Assembly (NCBI GenBank): GCA_964443435.1
Contig: CAYUCW010000037.1
Span: 1 to 21,177 of the forward strand
DNA: 21,177 nt
Direction: 5' to 3'
Source: Pseudaquidulcibacter sp964443435
Lineage (GTDB): Bacteria; Pseudomonadota; Alphaproteobacteria; Caulobacterales; Aquidulcibacteraceae
Position 1 is the stretch's first letter; the number at the start of each line of letters is the position of its first letter. The notes beneath the pieces were generated by a model. It was given only the letters and a program-made list of their open reading frames with translations, was not told the origin of the DNA and did no database searches. Of this stretch, positions 1 through 7,734 are shown piece after piece. A program made the translations under genes and the position numbers.

Positions 1-53
1 CTCACGACCCTCGGTTTTGGAGACCGATGCTCTACCAGCTGAGCTAAACCCCT
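1..53 (-). tRNA. tRNA-Trp (CCA anticodon), 5' part only, cut by window edge
   Basis: Read on the minus strand, the 5' end AGGGGTTTAGCTC is the acceptor and D-stem start of a tRNA. A D-loop follows, then an anticodon stem TCGGT/ACCGA enclosing the seven-base loop CTCCAAA, which places CCA at positions 34-36 and identifies tryptophan. The T arm and the 3' acceptor strand lie left of the window. In many bacteria tRNA-Trp is followed by secE and nusG, so those genes may lie beyond the left edge; this is inference only. Confidence 0.93.
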
Positions 54-128
54 ATAACACCAAGCAAAAGCAACTCCGCGCCCTAGGCAGGCAAGCCAAG
101 AGCGCGGTATTCTGCGTATGCCAAAGCC

Positions 129-149
129 TAAGACTTTTTTCAAGTCTTA
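129..149. repeat. perfect 8-bp inverted repeat upstream of tRNA-Trp
   Basis: TAAGACTT and AAGTCTTA flank a five-base loop TTTTC. The dyad sits between the tRNA-Trp gene and the small secreted protein gene. Neither strand has a clean T-tract after the stem, so a terminator reading is weak. On the minus strand it includes TTGAAA, which could act as a -35 element for tRNA-Trp, but no good -10 lies 17 bases further on. It may be a protein-binding site or have no function. Confidence 0.4.
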
Positions 150-240
150 ATTATGCAATTACTGAAATTATAGAAATTTAAGTGCAGTTTTAAAAAATAT
201 TATCTGATACACAATTTTCAAAATTCGAATTTTATTTTTA

Positions 241-268
241 TTGACAAGAGGTATTTAAAACGTAAGTT
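241..268 (+). promoter_or_regulatory. possible sigma-70 type promoter for the 128-residue secreted protein gene
   Basis: A perfect TTGACA (241-246) is followed after 16 bases by TAAGTT (263-268), a poor -10 match. The spacing would start a transcript near 275, about 45 bases before the ATG at 320. It is the only good -35 in the 266 bp between the tRNA and this gene. The assignment rests on the -35 match alone. Confidence 0.35.
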
Positions 269-319
269 TAATATAAAATAGGTTTTCACATTTTTTATTT
301 CAAAAATTTTAGGTCCAAA

Positions 320-706
320 ATGAAATATAAAATTATCTTGCTTACATTATTGGTTGCACTGAGTTCTGTATTTCAAAACGCTTCGGCAGAAGATATGTCA
401 CATAGGAATAAGACAAGAAAAGGTCTAAGTCATGGCTTGATGGAATGTATTATAGTTTATGAACTAACGGGACAACAAGATAAAGTTCCGCCACTTACCA
501 ATGCCTTTTTAAGATATAATAAATTTCATCAAGAGTACTATGATAAGTTACACGCATCTGCAAAGGATGTAATTACCAAGAATGAAGATTACATGGCTAA
601 TCTTTCTACCAAAACATATGTTTGTGATAATCTAACGCCAGAGCAAATAGATCTTGGAGACACCATGAAGCTAGAAAAATGGCGCGAAGGTGATGCCTAT
701 CAATAA
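320..706 (+). CDS. small secreted protein of unknown function, 128 aa
   Basis: I do not recognise this family. The N-terminus is a classic Sec signal peptide: lysines, a hydrophobic core at about residues 5-17, and a predicted cleavage after ASA near residue 23. The mature chain is about 105 residues, charged, probably mostly helical, and has exactly two cysteines (C43 and C102), which could form one disulfide in the periplasm. The start is supported by AGG seven bases upstream of the ATG. The gene stands alone between tRNA-Trp and aroC with its own possible promoter. Base composition is more AT-rich than aroC next door, which together with a position beside a tRNA could hint at acquisition, but no integrase or attachment repeat is visible. 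Gene reality is likely; function is unknown. Confidence 0.75.
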   Translation: MKYKIILLTLLVALSSVFQNASAEDMSHRNKTRKGLSHGLMECIIVYELTGQQDKVPPLTNAFLRYNKFHQEYYDKLHASAKDVITKNEDYMANLSTKTYVCDNLTPEQIDLGDTMKLEKWREGDAYQ

Positions 707-834
707 TTTACTTTAAGTTTTGAATAGTAAATTTAACATATAAAGCCTTTCATCTTAAATATATTTATAATTTTTCAGCAAATATTTTGCCTTTTTGTTC
801 AAAATCCGCTTAATGGGTTTTATAAGGTTTTATC

Positions 835-1923
835 ATGTCACATAATACATTTGGTCATTTATTTAGGGTTACAACTTGGGGCGAATCGCACGGCCCTGCG
901 CTTGGATGCGTGATTGATGGTTGCCCACCTAATATAAAAATAACTGCCGAAGATATACAGGCCGAACTTGATAGAAGAAAGCCAGGGCAAAACCGCTTTG
1001 TTACCCAAAGACGCGAAGAAGATTTGGTTGAAATCCTTTCGGGCGTTTTTGAAGATGCCGATACCGATGGGCAAGTTACCACAGGCACACCAATTTCGCT
1101 TATGATACGCAATACCGACCAAAGATCAAAAGATTATGGCGACATTGCCAAAGCTTGGCGCCCTGGGCATGGCGACTATGTTTATGACATGAAATATGGT
1201 GTTCGCGATTATCGCGGTGGCGGAAGAACCTCTGCGCGCGAAACCGCCGCAAGGGTTGCCGCCGGTGCGGTTGCACGCAAAGTGCTTGGTGAAAATATTA
1301 AAATTCGCGCGGCAATGGTACAAATCGGTGAGCATAAAATTAACCGCGACAATTGGAATTGGGATGAAGTTAATAATAACGCATTCTTTTCACCCGATGC
1401 CGCAATTGTACCTGTATGGGAAGAATATCTTGATGGTATTCGTAAATCCGGCACATCAATTGGTGCAATAATCGAAGTTGTAGCAAGCGGTGTTCCCGTG
1501 GGGCTTGGTGCGCCGGTATATGGAAAACTTGAATCCGAACTTGCCAGCGCAATGATGAGCATTAATGCGGTCAAAGGCGTTGAAATTGGCGCAGGGTTTG
1601 AAGCCGCAAAACTTATGGGCCATGAAAATGCCGATGAAATGTTTATGCAAAACGATAAAGTTGCCTTTAAATCAAATAATAATGGCGGCGTTTTGGCGGG
1701 GCTATCGACCGGTCAAGATATAGTTGTAAGGTTTGCAATCAAGCCAACTTCTTCCCTACTTACGCCTGTAAAATCGCTTAATCGTAAATTTGAAGAGATT
1801 GATATTGTCACCAAAGGCCGCCATGACCCATGCGTGGGTATTCGTGCGGTACCAGTGGGCGAAGCCATGATGGCATGTGTGCTTGCCGACATGACCCTTA
1901 GACATAGAGGGCAATGCGGGTAG
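835..1923 (+). CDS. aroC: chorismate synthase
   Basis: AroC removes phosphate from 5-enolpyruvylshikimate-3-phosphate to give chorismate, using reduced FMN; it is the last step of the common aromatic pathway in the cytoplasm. All three family signatures are visible: GESHGPALGCVIDGCPP near the N-terminus, YRGGGRTSARETAARVAAG at about residues 122-140, and RHDPCVGIRAVPVGEAMMAC near the C-terminus. At 362 residues it is the normal length of the short bacterial form. The ATG at 835 has AAGG upstream with about seven bases of spacing, and the protein begins MSHNTFGHLFRVTTWGESHG as the family does. It is transcribed alone or with the membrane protein gene 42 bp downstream. No other aromatic pathway gene is nearby. 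Confidence 0.98.
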   Translation: MSHNTFGHLFRVTTWGESHGPALGCVIDGCPPNIKITAEDIQAELDRRKPGQNRFVTQRREEDLVEILSGVFEDADTDGQVTTGTPISLMIRNTDQRSKDYGDIAKAWRPGHGDYVYDMKYGVRDYRGGGRTSARETAARVAAGAVARKVLGENIKIRAAMVQIGEHKINRDNWNWDEVNNNAFFSPDAAIVPVWEEYLDGIRKSGTSIGAIIEVVASGVPVGLGAPVYGKLESELASAMMSINAVKGVEIGAGFEAAKLMGHENADEMFMQNDKVAFKSNNNGGVLAGLSTGQDIVVRFAIKPTSSLLTPVKSLNRKFEEIDIVTKGRHDPCVGIRAVPVGEAMMACVLADMTLRHRGQCG

Positions 1924-1965
1924 AATTAAACTTAGAGCAATCTAGCCTTTTATAGAAGCGCTTGA

Positions 1966-2826
1966 ATGAAACTTAAAAAGCACCCATTATCACCATGGCT
2001 ATTGCCATTGCGTTCAGCAATTCATAATAGTGTAAATAAATTACCTCTGCCTTTGGCTGAGTTCTTATTATTTGGCCTCAAAATGGCTTGGTCTTGTCTT
2101 TTTGCGGCAATATTTTTAAGCCTATTGATATTAACTCACATCTTTTGGCCTGAAAATTCAAATATCTATCGTTATGATTTTCTTTTAATATCAGCAATTT
2201 TTATACAAATTATTATGCTTTGGACTAAGCTTGAAAGCATAGAAGAATTAAAGACTATAATTGTATATCATATTATTGGTACAATTATGGAAATTTTTAA
2301 AACTAATATTGGCTCATGGGAATATCCTGAGCTTTCATTATTTAATATTGCTGGAGTTCCTCTTTTTACTGGGTTTATGTATGGAACAGTAGGTTCATTT
2401 ATGGCCAGAGCAATAAGAATTTTTGAAATGAAGTTTGAAAACTATCCCAAAGAAATTTGGACAATATTAATATCAATATCGATTTATATTAATTTTTTTA
2501 GTCATCATTATATATGGGATTGTCGTTATATTATTTTGGCAATTATATTTTTTATTTATTTTAGAACAAATATTCAATTTCGACCAATGAATAGAGTTTA
2601 TAAAATGCCCTTATTAATTGCGGCAACACTCGCTGCATTTTTCATGTGGCTTGCAGAAAACATTGGTACTTTCACAAAGACTTGGGTTTACCCTAATATG
2701 AAAGAAAACTGGCATTTAGTTGGTTTTGGAAAAATGGGGGCTTGGTTTTTATTATTATTTATTTCATTCACAATAGTAATGAATATTCTTAGACCGAACC
2801 GAGTTAATCCTTTAAACAATAGCTAG
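1966..2826 (+). CDS. DUF817 (YoaT-like) integral membrane protein
   Basis: The 286-residue protein is almost entirely membrane-embedded, with about seven or eight hydrophobic segments and short loops. The pattern matches what I recall of the DUF817 family, which includes Bacillus YoaT: an N-terminal PLPLAEFLLFGLKMAWSCLFA, a middle IMEIFKTNIGSWEYPE, a GVPLFTGFMYGTVGSF segment and a late WLAENIGTFTKTWVYP motif. The paired 'GSWEYPE' and 'TKTWVYP' loops are a striking internal echo typical of this family. No biochemical function is established to my knowledge. It lies 42 bp after aroC with only a weak ribosome site (AGAAG), so it may be co-transcribed. Its last 23 bp overlap the 3' end of the convergent peptidase gene. 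Composition is more AT-rich than aroC, partly because of the hydrophobic codons. Confidence 0.82.
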   Translation: MKLKKHPLSPWLLPLRSAIHNSVNKLPLPLAEFLLFGLKMAWSCLFAAIFLSLLILTHIFWPENSNIYRYDFLLISAIFIQIIMLWTKLESIEELKTIIVYHIIGTIMEIFKTNIGSWEYPELSLFNIAGVPLFTGFMYGTVGSFMARAIRIFEMKFENYPKEIWTILISISIYINFFSHHYIWDCRYIILAIIFFIYFRTNIQFRPMNRVYKMPLLIAATLAAFFMWLAENIGTFTKTWVYPNMKENWHLVGFGKMGAWFLLLFISFTIVMNILRPNRVNPLNNS

Positions 2827-3451
2827 ATTTTGAATGAAAATCATAGCCCCAAGTTCTTCTTCCAATTGTATCTATATGGAATCTTTCATTAGAATTGCTA
2901 TTTTTATTTTCATTATAATAGACACCTAAACCAAACTTATAAGTAGCAGGTGTTCTCTTCCATATTCTACACAATACTTCAAAATCTTCTTCAATAGTTT
3001 TAGGGTTTAACGGTACAAAATCAAAGGCAGAGAAACTTAAATGTGCACTTTTTGAAGCTCCACCTATGCAGTTATTAAACGCCGTGGGGCGGTATCCTGA
3101 TATAATTTTTAATTTACCAAATTCAGGAATTATTCTTTGATTTACAAACTTTATAGTTTCAACCGAATTTTTCCACTTTTCTTTTGGTGGAATATTATAT
3201 TTTTCAATTGGGCATTTATCACTTCTGTATTGTGTATCAGATTGCAATATATCGCGAGTAGGAAATATCCCATAAACATTATTTGATTTCAAAAAATCTT
3301 CAAATTCATTGAAATTATTTTTATTATCTGATTTAGACAACCAAATATAAAATTCATCAGATTTTGGTTTATCCTGGTACGCCTTATTTGTATAATAACC
3401 AATAGGCAAAGTTAATATTATAAGTAAAATTACCCATAAATATTTCCTCAT
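2804..3451 (-). CDS. membrane-anchored M15-type (D-Ala-D-Ala carboxypeptidase/endolysin-like) peptidase
   Basis: This 215-residue protein has an N-terminal signal anchor (about residues 4-21), a linker, and a zinc peptidase M15 core. SGYRP (118-122) is followed by a GGASKSAHLSFSAFDF segment, where H137 and D144 are expected zinc ligands, and by FHID, where H192 is the third. The family cuts peptidoglycan peptides; action on the periplasmic side is inferred from the anchor. I chose the ATG at 3451 because its hydrophobic segment follows directly. It overlaps the gor stop as ATGA, so translation is probably coupled to gor. An in-frame extension to 3511 would sit inside gor and put an arginine-rich stretch before the anchor. 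A general acid/base residue is not assigned. The gene is more AT-rich than gor, suggesting a later addition to the operon. Its 3' end overlaps the convergent membrane protein gene by 23 bp. Confidence 0.78.
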   Translation of the reverse strand: MRKYLWVILLIILTLPIGYYTNKAYQDKPKSDEFYIWLSKSDNKNNFNEFEDFLKSNNVYGIFPTRDILQSDTQYRSDKCPIEKYNIPPKEKWKNSVETIKFVNQRIIPEFGKLKIISGYRPTAFNNCIGGASKSAHLSFSAFDFVPLNPKTIEEDFEVLCRIWKRTPATYKFGLGVYYNENKNSNSNERFHIDTIGRRTWGYDFHSKSSYCLKD

Positions 3452-4800
3452 CCCACAAATTTTTCTTTCATGGTCACTAATTCTTCGGCGGCGGTTGGAT
3501 GAACCGCGCAAGTTTCATCAAATTGTGCCTTTGTAAGGCCGTGTTTAACCGCAATACCAACCATTTGAATCATTTCGGGTGCATCAGGACCAACAATATG
3601 CGCGCCCACCACAACGTCATCTTTTGCACGCACAACAAGTTTCATCATGGTTCTTGTCTGCACTTGAGAAAATTGAAAGCGCATTGAACGGAAACGCGTT
3701 CTATAAATATCTATGTCACCGAATAATTCGCGCGCTGCAGTTTCGGTAAGACCAACGCTGCCAACTGGTGGGTCTGTGAATACCGCGCTGGCTATATTTG
3801 TATGATTCATTTTCATTGGGCGATTATTGAATATAGTGCTTGCGAATGCCGCGCCTTCCCTAATTGCCACTGGCGTAAGGTTTACGCGATTAGTTACATC
3901 ACCCACCGCATAAATATTATCGAAATTGGTTTTTGAATATTCATCAACTTTAATCGCGCCATTTTCGGTTTCAATACCAATACTCTCAAGGCCAAGCCCA
4001 ATAATATGTGGAACGCGACCGAGCGCAAGCATTACCTCACTTGCTTTGATTATTTCGCCATTATCAAGGCTTATACCATAAGTTTCATCGGTTTTTTCAA
4101 TTGAAGTTATATTTGTATTTTTAAAGGTTTTAATGCCTTTCTGCTCAAGGGCGATTTCAATTTCTTCCCTTATCGCTTCATCAAAGCCGCGAAGAACTTT
4201 ATCCGCGCGATAAACAAGATTAACATCAACACCTAAGCCTTTCAAAAGAAAGGCAAATTCCACCGCAATAAAGCCGCCGCCATTGATAACAATAGCATCT
4301 GGCAATTTTTCAAGATTGAATATTTCATTAGAAGTTATCGCGTATTCCGCACCTTTTATGTTTGGAATAAATGGCGTGCCGCCCGTGGCAATAAGAATAT
4401 ATTTCGCGCTTATTTCTTTACCTGAAGAAAGGCGAACTTTGTTTTTATCAATAATAACCGCTTTTTCATTTATAACTTCGACGCCTGAATTACCAAGATT
4501 ACGATTATAAATCCCTGAGAGTCTTGTTACTTCATTGGCGATATTATCGCGAAGTTTTGGCCAGTTAAAACCTTTGACTTCTAGGTCCCAACCATAAGAA
4601 GGCGCGATTTGCGTAAGTTCTTCAAAAAATTGCCCTGCATAGACCATGAATTTTTTAGGGACACAGCCGCGTATAACGCAAGTGCCACCTACCCTAAACT
4701 CTTCGGCAATCGCCACTTTCGCGCCATAGCTTGCAGACATACGCGCGGCGCGCACACCGCCAGAGCCTGCGCCAATTACAAATAAATCATAGTCAAACAT
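3448..4800 (-). CDS. gor: glutathione-disulfide reductase
   Basis: This flavoenzyme reduces glutathione disulfide with NADPH in the cytoplasm. The FAD-binding GAGSGG (10-15) opens the protein, and the redox pair C41/C46 lies in GGTCVIRGCVPKK. A second Rossmann motif GGGFIAVEF is followed by VYRADKVLRGFD, whose arginines fit NADPH rather than NADH. The C-terminal HPTAAEELV carries the catalytic H434 and E439. The length of 450 matches the family. Dihydrolipoamide dehydrogenase would have a different redox loop (GGTCLNVGCIP), and mercuric reductase would carry a terminal Cys pair; neither is present. The gene sits 17 bp after rpiA with AGGA before its ATG, and its stop overlaps the start of the M15 peptidase gene. 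It is part of the glmU-rpiA-gor run. Confidence 0.95.
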   Translation of the reverse strand: MFDYDLFVIGAGSGGVRAARMSASYGAKVAIAEEFRVGGTCVIRGCVPKKFMVYAGQFFEELTQIAPSYGWDLEVKGFNWPKLRDNIANEVTRLSGIYNRNLGNSGVEVINEKAVIIDKNKVRLSSGKEISAKYILIATGGTPFIPNIKGAEYAITSNEIFNLEKLPDAIVINGGGFIAVEFAFLLKGLGVDVNLVYRADKVLRGFDEAIREEIEIALEQKGIKTFKNTNITSIEKTDETYGISLDNGEIIKASEVMLALGRVPHIIGLGLESIGIETENGAIKVDEYSKTNFDNIYAVGDVTNRVNLTPVAIREGAAFASTIFNNRPMKMNHTNIASAVFTDPPVGSVGLTETAARELFGDIDIYRTRFRSMRFQFSQVQTRTMMKLVVRAKDDVVVGAHIVGPDAPEMIQMVGIAVKHGLTKAQFDETCAVHPTAAEELVTMKEKFVG

Positions 4801-4817
4801 ATATCGTCCTAACAGAA

Positions 4818-5528
4818 CTATACTTCAATAATTTTTGGGCCTTGTTCAGATCCCAAAATAGCAATTCGCTTTGTGCCTTTAAATATGGGGAATAATCCGT
4901 TTTCTACAACCCCAGGGATAAGGTTTAATTCATTAAGAAGCGCAAGCGGTTTATTAATCGCGGACGCTTTGCAATCAATAAGATAATTACCATTATCGGT
5001 GATTACCTTAGTATCAGAATTTGCAAGCATTCTTATATAAGTTTCGGAATTATCACAATATTTTGCAATTACTTCTTCAATTTTACCTTTGGTTACCATA
5101 TGACCAAAAGGCACAACTTCTATAGGTAGCGGGAATTTTCCAAGCGTGAAAACATATTTGCTTTCATCGGCAATAACCACCATTTGCTTTGAATTATGGG
5201 CTATGATTTTCTCACGCAAAAGTGCCGCACCGCCACCTTTAATAAGGTTTAAATCAGGGTCAATTTCATCCGCGCCATCAATTGTAAGATCGATTACACC
5301 GGCTTCATTAACATCAAGAAGTGGCACACCAAGTTCGATGGCAAGGCTTTCGGTGGCTTTTGAGGTTGGAACGCCCCACACACTTAAGCCATCTTTAATC
5401 GCTTCGGCAAGCGCTTTAACAAAATAAGCGGCAGTAGAGCCAGTCCCAAGCCCAATAACCATTCCATCTTTAACATAGGCCATAGCGGCTTCGGCAGATT
5501 GTTTCTTTTGTAATTCAGCTTGGTTCAT
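4818..5528 (-). CDS. rpiA: ribose-5-phosphate isomerase A
   Basis: RpiA interconverts ribose-5-phosphate and ribulose-5-phosphate in the non-oxidative pentose phosphate pathway. The phosphate-binding GLGTGSTAA (about 26-34), the catalytic DGADEID (84-90) and KGGGAALLREK (97-107, with the general base E106) are all present, and 236 residues is slightly above the usual 220-230. The ATG at 5528 has AGGAT upstream, which lies across the end of glmU only 8 bp away, so the two are almost certainly co-transcribed. Pairing with gor may link pentose phosphate flux to NADPH use, but no regulatory sequence shows this. Confidence 0.97.
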   Translation of the reverse strand: MNQAELQKKQSAEAAMAYVKDGMVIGLGTGSTAAYFVKALAEAIKDGLSVWGVPTSKATESLAIELGVPLLDVNEAGVIDLTIDGADEIDPDLNLIKGGGAALLREKIIAHNSKQMVVIADESKYVFTLGKFPLPIEVVPFGHMVTKGKIEEVIAKYCDNSETYIRMLANSDTKVITDNGNYLIDCKASAINKPLALLNELNLIPGVVENGLFPIFKGTKRIAILGSEQGPKIIEV

Positions 5529-5536
5529 TTTAAATC

Positions 5537-6889
5537 CTATTTTGAATTCTTTTTGGCAATGCTATTGGCATGGAACTTAGTTGCCCAGCCTTCTAAAGTT
5601 TTTTGGGCATTTCTTTCCAAAGATAAAGCGCCTTCGGGCACATCTTTGGTAATGGTAGATCCAGATCCAGTCATTGCATTATCGCCAATTTTCACAGGCG
5701 CAACAATCATAGTATCAGATCCTATAAGAACCCCTGCGCCAATTTCAGTTTTATATTTAAAATAACCATCATAATTACAAGTAATTGTTCCCGCGCCAAT
5801 ATTGGTTTTTTCACCAATAGTCACATCGCCAAGATAGGTTAAATGATTGGCTTTCACACCCTTTGAAAGCACGGCATTTTTGGTTTCAACAAAGTTTCCA
5901 ATATGGCAATCTTCACCAATTTTAGAGCCTGGGCGTAATCTTGAATATGGGCCAATGATTGCACCTTTTTCAATTTGTGCGCCTTCAATATGGGTAAAGG
6001 CTTTGATATGAGCTCCCGTTTTAATGCTTACGCCAAGACCAAAAACAACATTTGGTTCAATAATAACATCATTTTCAATTTGCGTATCATGACTAAAGAA
6101 TACGGTTTCAGGGGCGATAAGTGTCACACCCTTAATCATCATTTCTTTACGGGTTTTGCTTTGGAATGCCGCTTCGGCCTCTGCAAGTTCAAGGCGTGAA
6201 TTTACGCCCATAACTTCAGATTCTGTTCCTCTTACAGCGACACATTTCTTACCCGCTTTAACCGCAAGGCCAACAACGTCTGTAAGATAATACTCGCCCT
6301 TGGCATTCTCATTAGTTACATTATCAAGATAGCCAAATAATTCTTGAGCATTCCCTGCCATAACGCCCGAATTACAAAGATTAATTGCTAACTCTTCGGC
6401 GCTTGCTTCTTTTGCTTCAACGATTGCAAGTAAATCACCATCAGGGTTTTCAATTAAACGCCCGTATGCACCGGCATCAATGGCTTCAAATCCTAAAACA
6501 GAAATAGACGCGCCCTTTTCAACTGCTTCAAAAGTTTTGGCGGCGGTTTCCATACTTATAAGCGGCGTGTCGGCATAAAGAATAATAGCATTGCCATCAA
6601 AATCACCAAGAGCAGTTTTTGCGCATTTAACCGCGTGCCCTGTTCCCATTGGTGGATCTTGAAGCGCGCTACAGCCATCACCTAATTGGCTAATAGCTGC
6701 GGATTTTGCGTCAATATTATGTGCGCCTGTGACTACAATAATTGGATCACACTTAAGCCCTTTGGCCAAGGCGATTACCCAATCAAGCATTGAACGCCCT
6801 GCAACCTTATGAAGTACTTTTGAAAGGCTAGACTTCATCCTTGTTCCATGTCCAGCGGCAAGAATAATAGCGGCGCGTTTATTCGTCAT
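5537..6889 (-). CDS. glmU: bifunctional UDP-N-acetylglucosamine pyrophosphorylase / glucosamine-1-phosphate N-acetyltransferase
   Basis: GlmU acetylates glucosamine-1-phosphate and then joins it to UTP to give UDP-GlcNAc for peptidoglycan and lipid A. The N-terminal Rossmann domain has LAAGHGTRMKS (10-20) with K24, and metal ligands D107 and N230. The usual SxLPKVLH reads SSLSKVLH here, a proline-to-serine change. From about residue 252 a left-handed beta helix of hexapeptide repeats runs to the end. LRPGSKIG, the catalytic H349 in NHLTYLGD, and CNYDGYFKYKT (371-381) mark the acetyltransferase site. The length of 450 is normal. GGAA precedes the ATG. It leads the minus-strand run glmU-rpiA-gor-M15 peptidase and is divergent from gph across 167 bp. 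Confidence 0.97.
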   Translation of the reverse strand: MTNKRAAIILAAGHGTRMKSSLSKVLHKVAGRSMLDWVIALAKGLKCDPIIVVTGAHNIDAKSAAISQLGDGCSALQDPPMGTGHAVKCAKTALGDFDGNAIILYADTPLISMETAAKTFEAVEKGASISVLGFEAIDAGAYGRLIENPDGDLLAIVEAKEASAEELAINLCNSGVMAGNAQELFGYLDNVTNENAKGEYYLTDVVGLAVKAGKKCVAVRGTESEVMGVNSRLELAEAEAAFQSKTRKEMMIKGVTLIAPETVFFSHDTQIENDVIIEPNVVFGLGVSIKTGAHIKAFTHIEGAQIEKGAIIGPYSRLRPGSKIGEDCHIGNFVETKNAVLSKGVKANHLTYLGDVTIGEKTNIGAGTITCNYDGYFKYKTEIGAGVLIGSDTMIVAPVKIGDNAMTGSGSTITKDVPEGALSLERNAQKTLEGWATKFHANSIAKKNSK

Positions 6890-7003
6890 TTTAATTCCAT
6901 TTCTTTTATAATTTCAAATAAAGCTTAAAAACGATTCTTGAAATCAATGTTTTCTTATAAATACACAATGAATTGCAATTTATACTATCAGGATTAATAA
7001 ATC

Positions 7004-7031
7004 TTGTTAAATAGAGTTAGAATTATATACA
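7004..7031 (+). promoter_or_regulatory. possible promoter for gph
   Basis: TTGTTA (7004-7009) and TATACA (7026-7031) are separated by 16 bases. The implied transcript start near 7038 lies downstream of the GTG at 7036 and upstream of the ATG at 7057, which agrees with the ATG being the true start of gph. Confidence 0.42.
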
Positions 7032-7056
7032 TACAGTGTTTTTAATCGAGGTATTT

Positions 7057-7734
7057 ATGCTTAAAGGTTATACAGTCGCATTTGACCTTGATGGTACTTT
7101 AGTTGATACAGCGCCAGATTTAGTACGTGCAACCAATGAAATTATGGATATTCTGTCGCTTCCCCATGTTTCAGAAGCACAAATGCGTAGAATTGTAGGC
7201 CGTGGTGCAAAAATCTCTATTGAGAGAGCGGCGGCACTAAATAATTACATTATTGCCGATGAATTAATGCCCGAGCTTTTGAAAATATTTCTCGAAAGCT
7301 ATAAAAATGGGATAACAATCCGCTCAGAAGTATATGATGGCGCCAAAGAAACCCTAGAAATAATTCAAAGCATGGGTGCAAATCTTGTGGTTTGCACCAA
7401 TAAGCCAACGCATTTATCGCAATTAGTTCTTGAAAAGCTTGAACTAATTCATTTTTTCGAAGCTATTTACGGACCTGAAACTACGCCTAAAACTAAGCCA
7501 GATCCAATACACCTAATAACAGCAATACAAGGGTGTGGCGGCGTTATCGAAAAGTCAATTTTAATTGGTGATAGCGAAAATGATGTTTTGGCCGCACAAG
7601 CCGCAAATGTTCCAGTGATTGTAACAAGCTTTGGCTATACAAGTAAAAAAGCGCCAGACCTTGGGGCTGACGCTTTTTTTGATCACTATGAAGAACTTCC
7701 AGAGTTAATTCTAAAAATTCTCAAACTTGCTTAA
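7057..7734 (+). CDS. gph: phosphoglycolate phosphatase-like HAD hydrolase
   Basis: This 225-residue HAD-family phosphatase probably removes phosphoglycolate formed during DNA repair or oxygenation. Motif I is FDLDGTLVDTAPDLV (D10 nucleophile, D12 acid/base), motif II is VVCTNKP, motif III the lysine in TPKTKPDP, and motif IV IGDSENDVLAA. The helical cap follows motif I directly, as in subfamily IA. The motif-I context and late KKAPDLGADAFFDHY fit Gph, though other HAD-IA sugar phosphatases cannot be fully excluded. I chose the ATG at 7057, with GAGG eight bases upstream, over an in-frame GTG at 7036. The gene is divergent from glmU. Its 3' end overlaps the convergent 66-residue gene by 4 bp at a shared TTAA, and codons at 7645-7680 double as a hairpin. 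Confidence 0.9.
   Translation: MLKGYTVAFDLDGTLVDTAPDLVRATNEIMDILSLPHVSEAQMRRIVGRGAKISIERAAALNNYIIADELMPELLKIFLESYKNGITIRSEVYDGAKETLEIIQSMGANLVVCTNKPTHLSQLVLEKLELIHFFEAIYGPETTPKTKPDPIHLITAIQGCGGVIEKSILIGDSENDVLAAQAANVPVIVTSFGYTSKKAPDLGADAFFDHYEELPELILKILKLA
7645..7680 (-). terminator. intrinsic terminator-like hairpin inside gph, probably serving the convergent 66-aa gene
   Basis: Six A's and GCG (7645-7653) pair with CGC and six T's (7671-7679); the stem continues inward through CAG/CTG. On the minus strand the position between the two GC blocks is a G-U wobble, giving a continuous seven-pair core followed by six U's. On the plus strand the same position is a C-A mismatch. The better fold is thus the one made by minus-strand transcripts, about 50 bases after the stop of the 66-residue gene. 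On the plus strand it lies within translated gph, where ribosomes would be expected to keep it open. Confidence 0.62.

Noticed and set aside
1..706. Integrated element next to tRNA-Trp
   Set aside because: No integrase, no repeat of the tRNA end and only one small gene; the 3' end of the tRNA, the usual attachment site, points away from this region.
778..797. GCAAA-TAT-TTTGC stem followed by CTTTTTG upstream of aroC
   Set aside because: Only five weak pairs with a three-base loop; too little to call a terminator for the 128-residue gene.
1196..1574. Open frames on both strands within aroC
   Set aside because: aroC is complete with all signatures; the alternative frames have no start signals or recognisable domains.
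3448..4800. Mercuric reductase, trypanothione reductase or dihydrolipoamide dehydrogenase as the identity of gor
   Set aside because: The redox loop GGTCVIRGCVPKK, NADPH arginines and HPTAAEE ending fit glutathione reductase, and there is no terminal Cys pair or heavy-metal domain.
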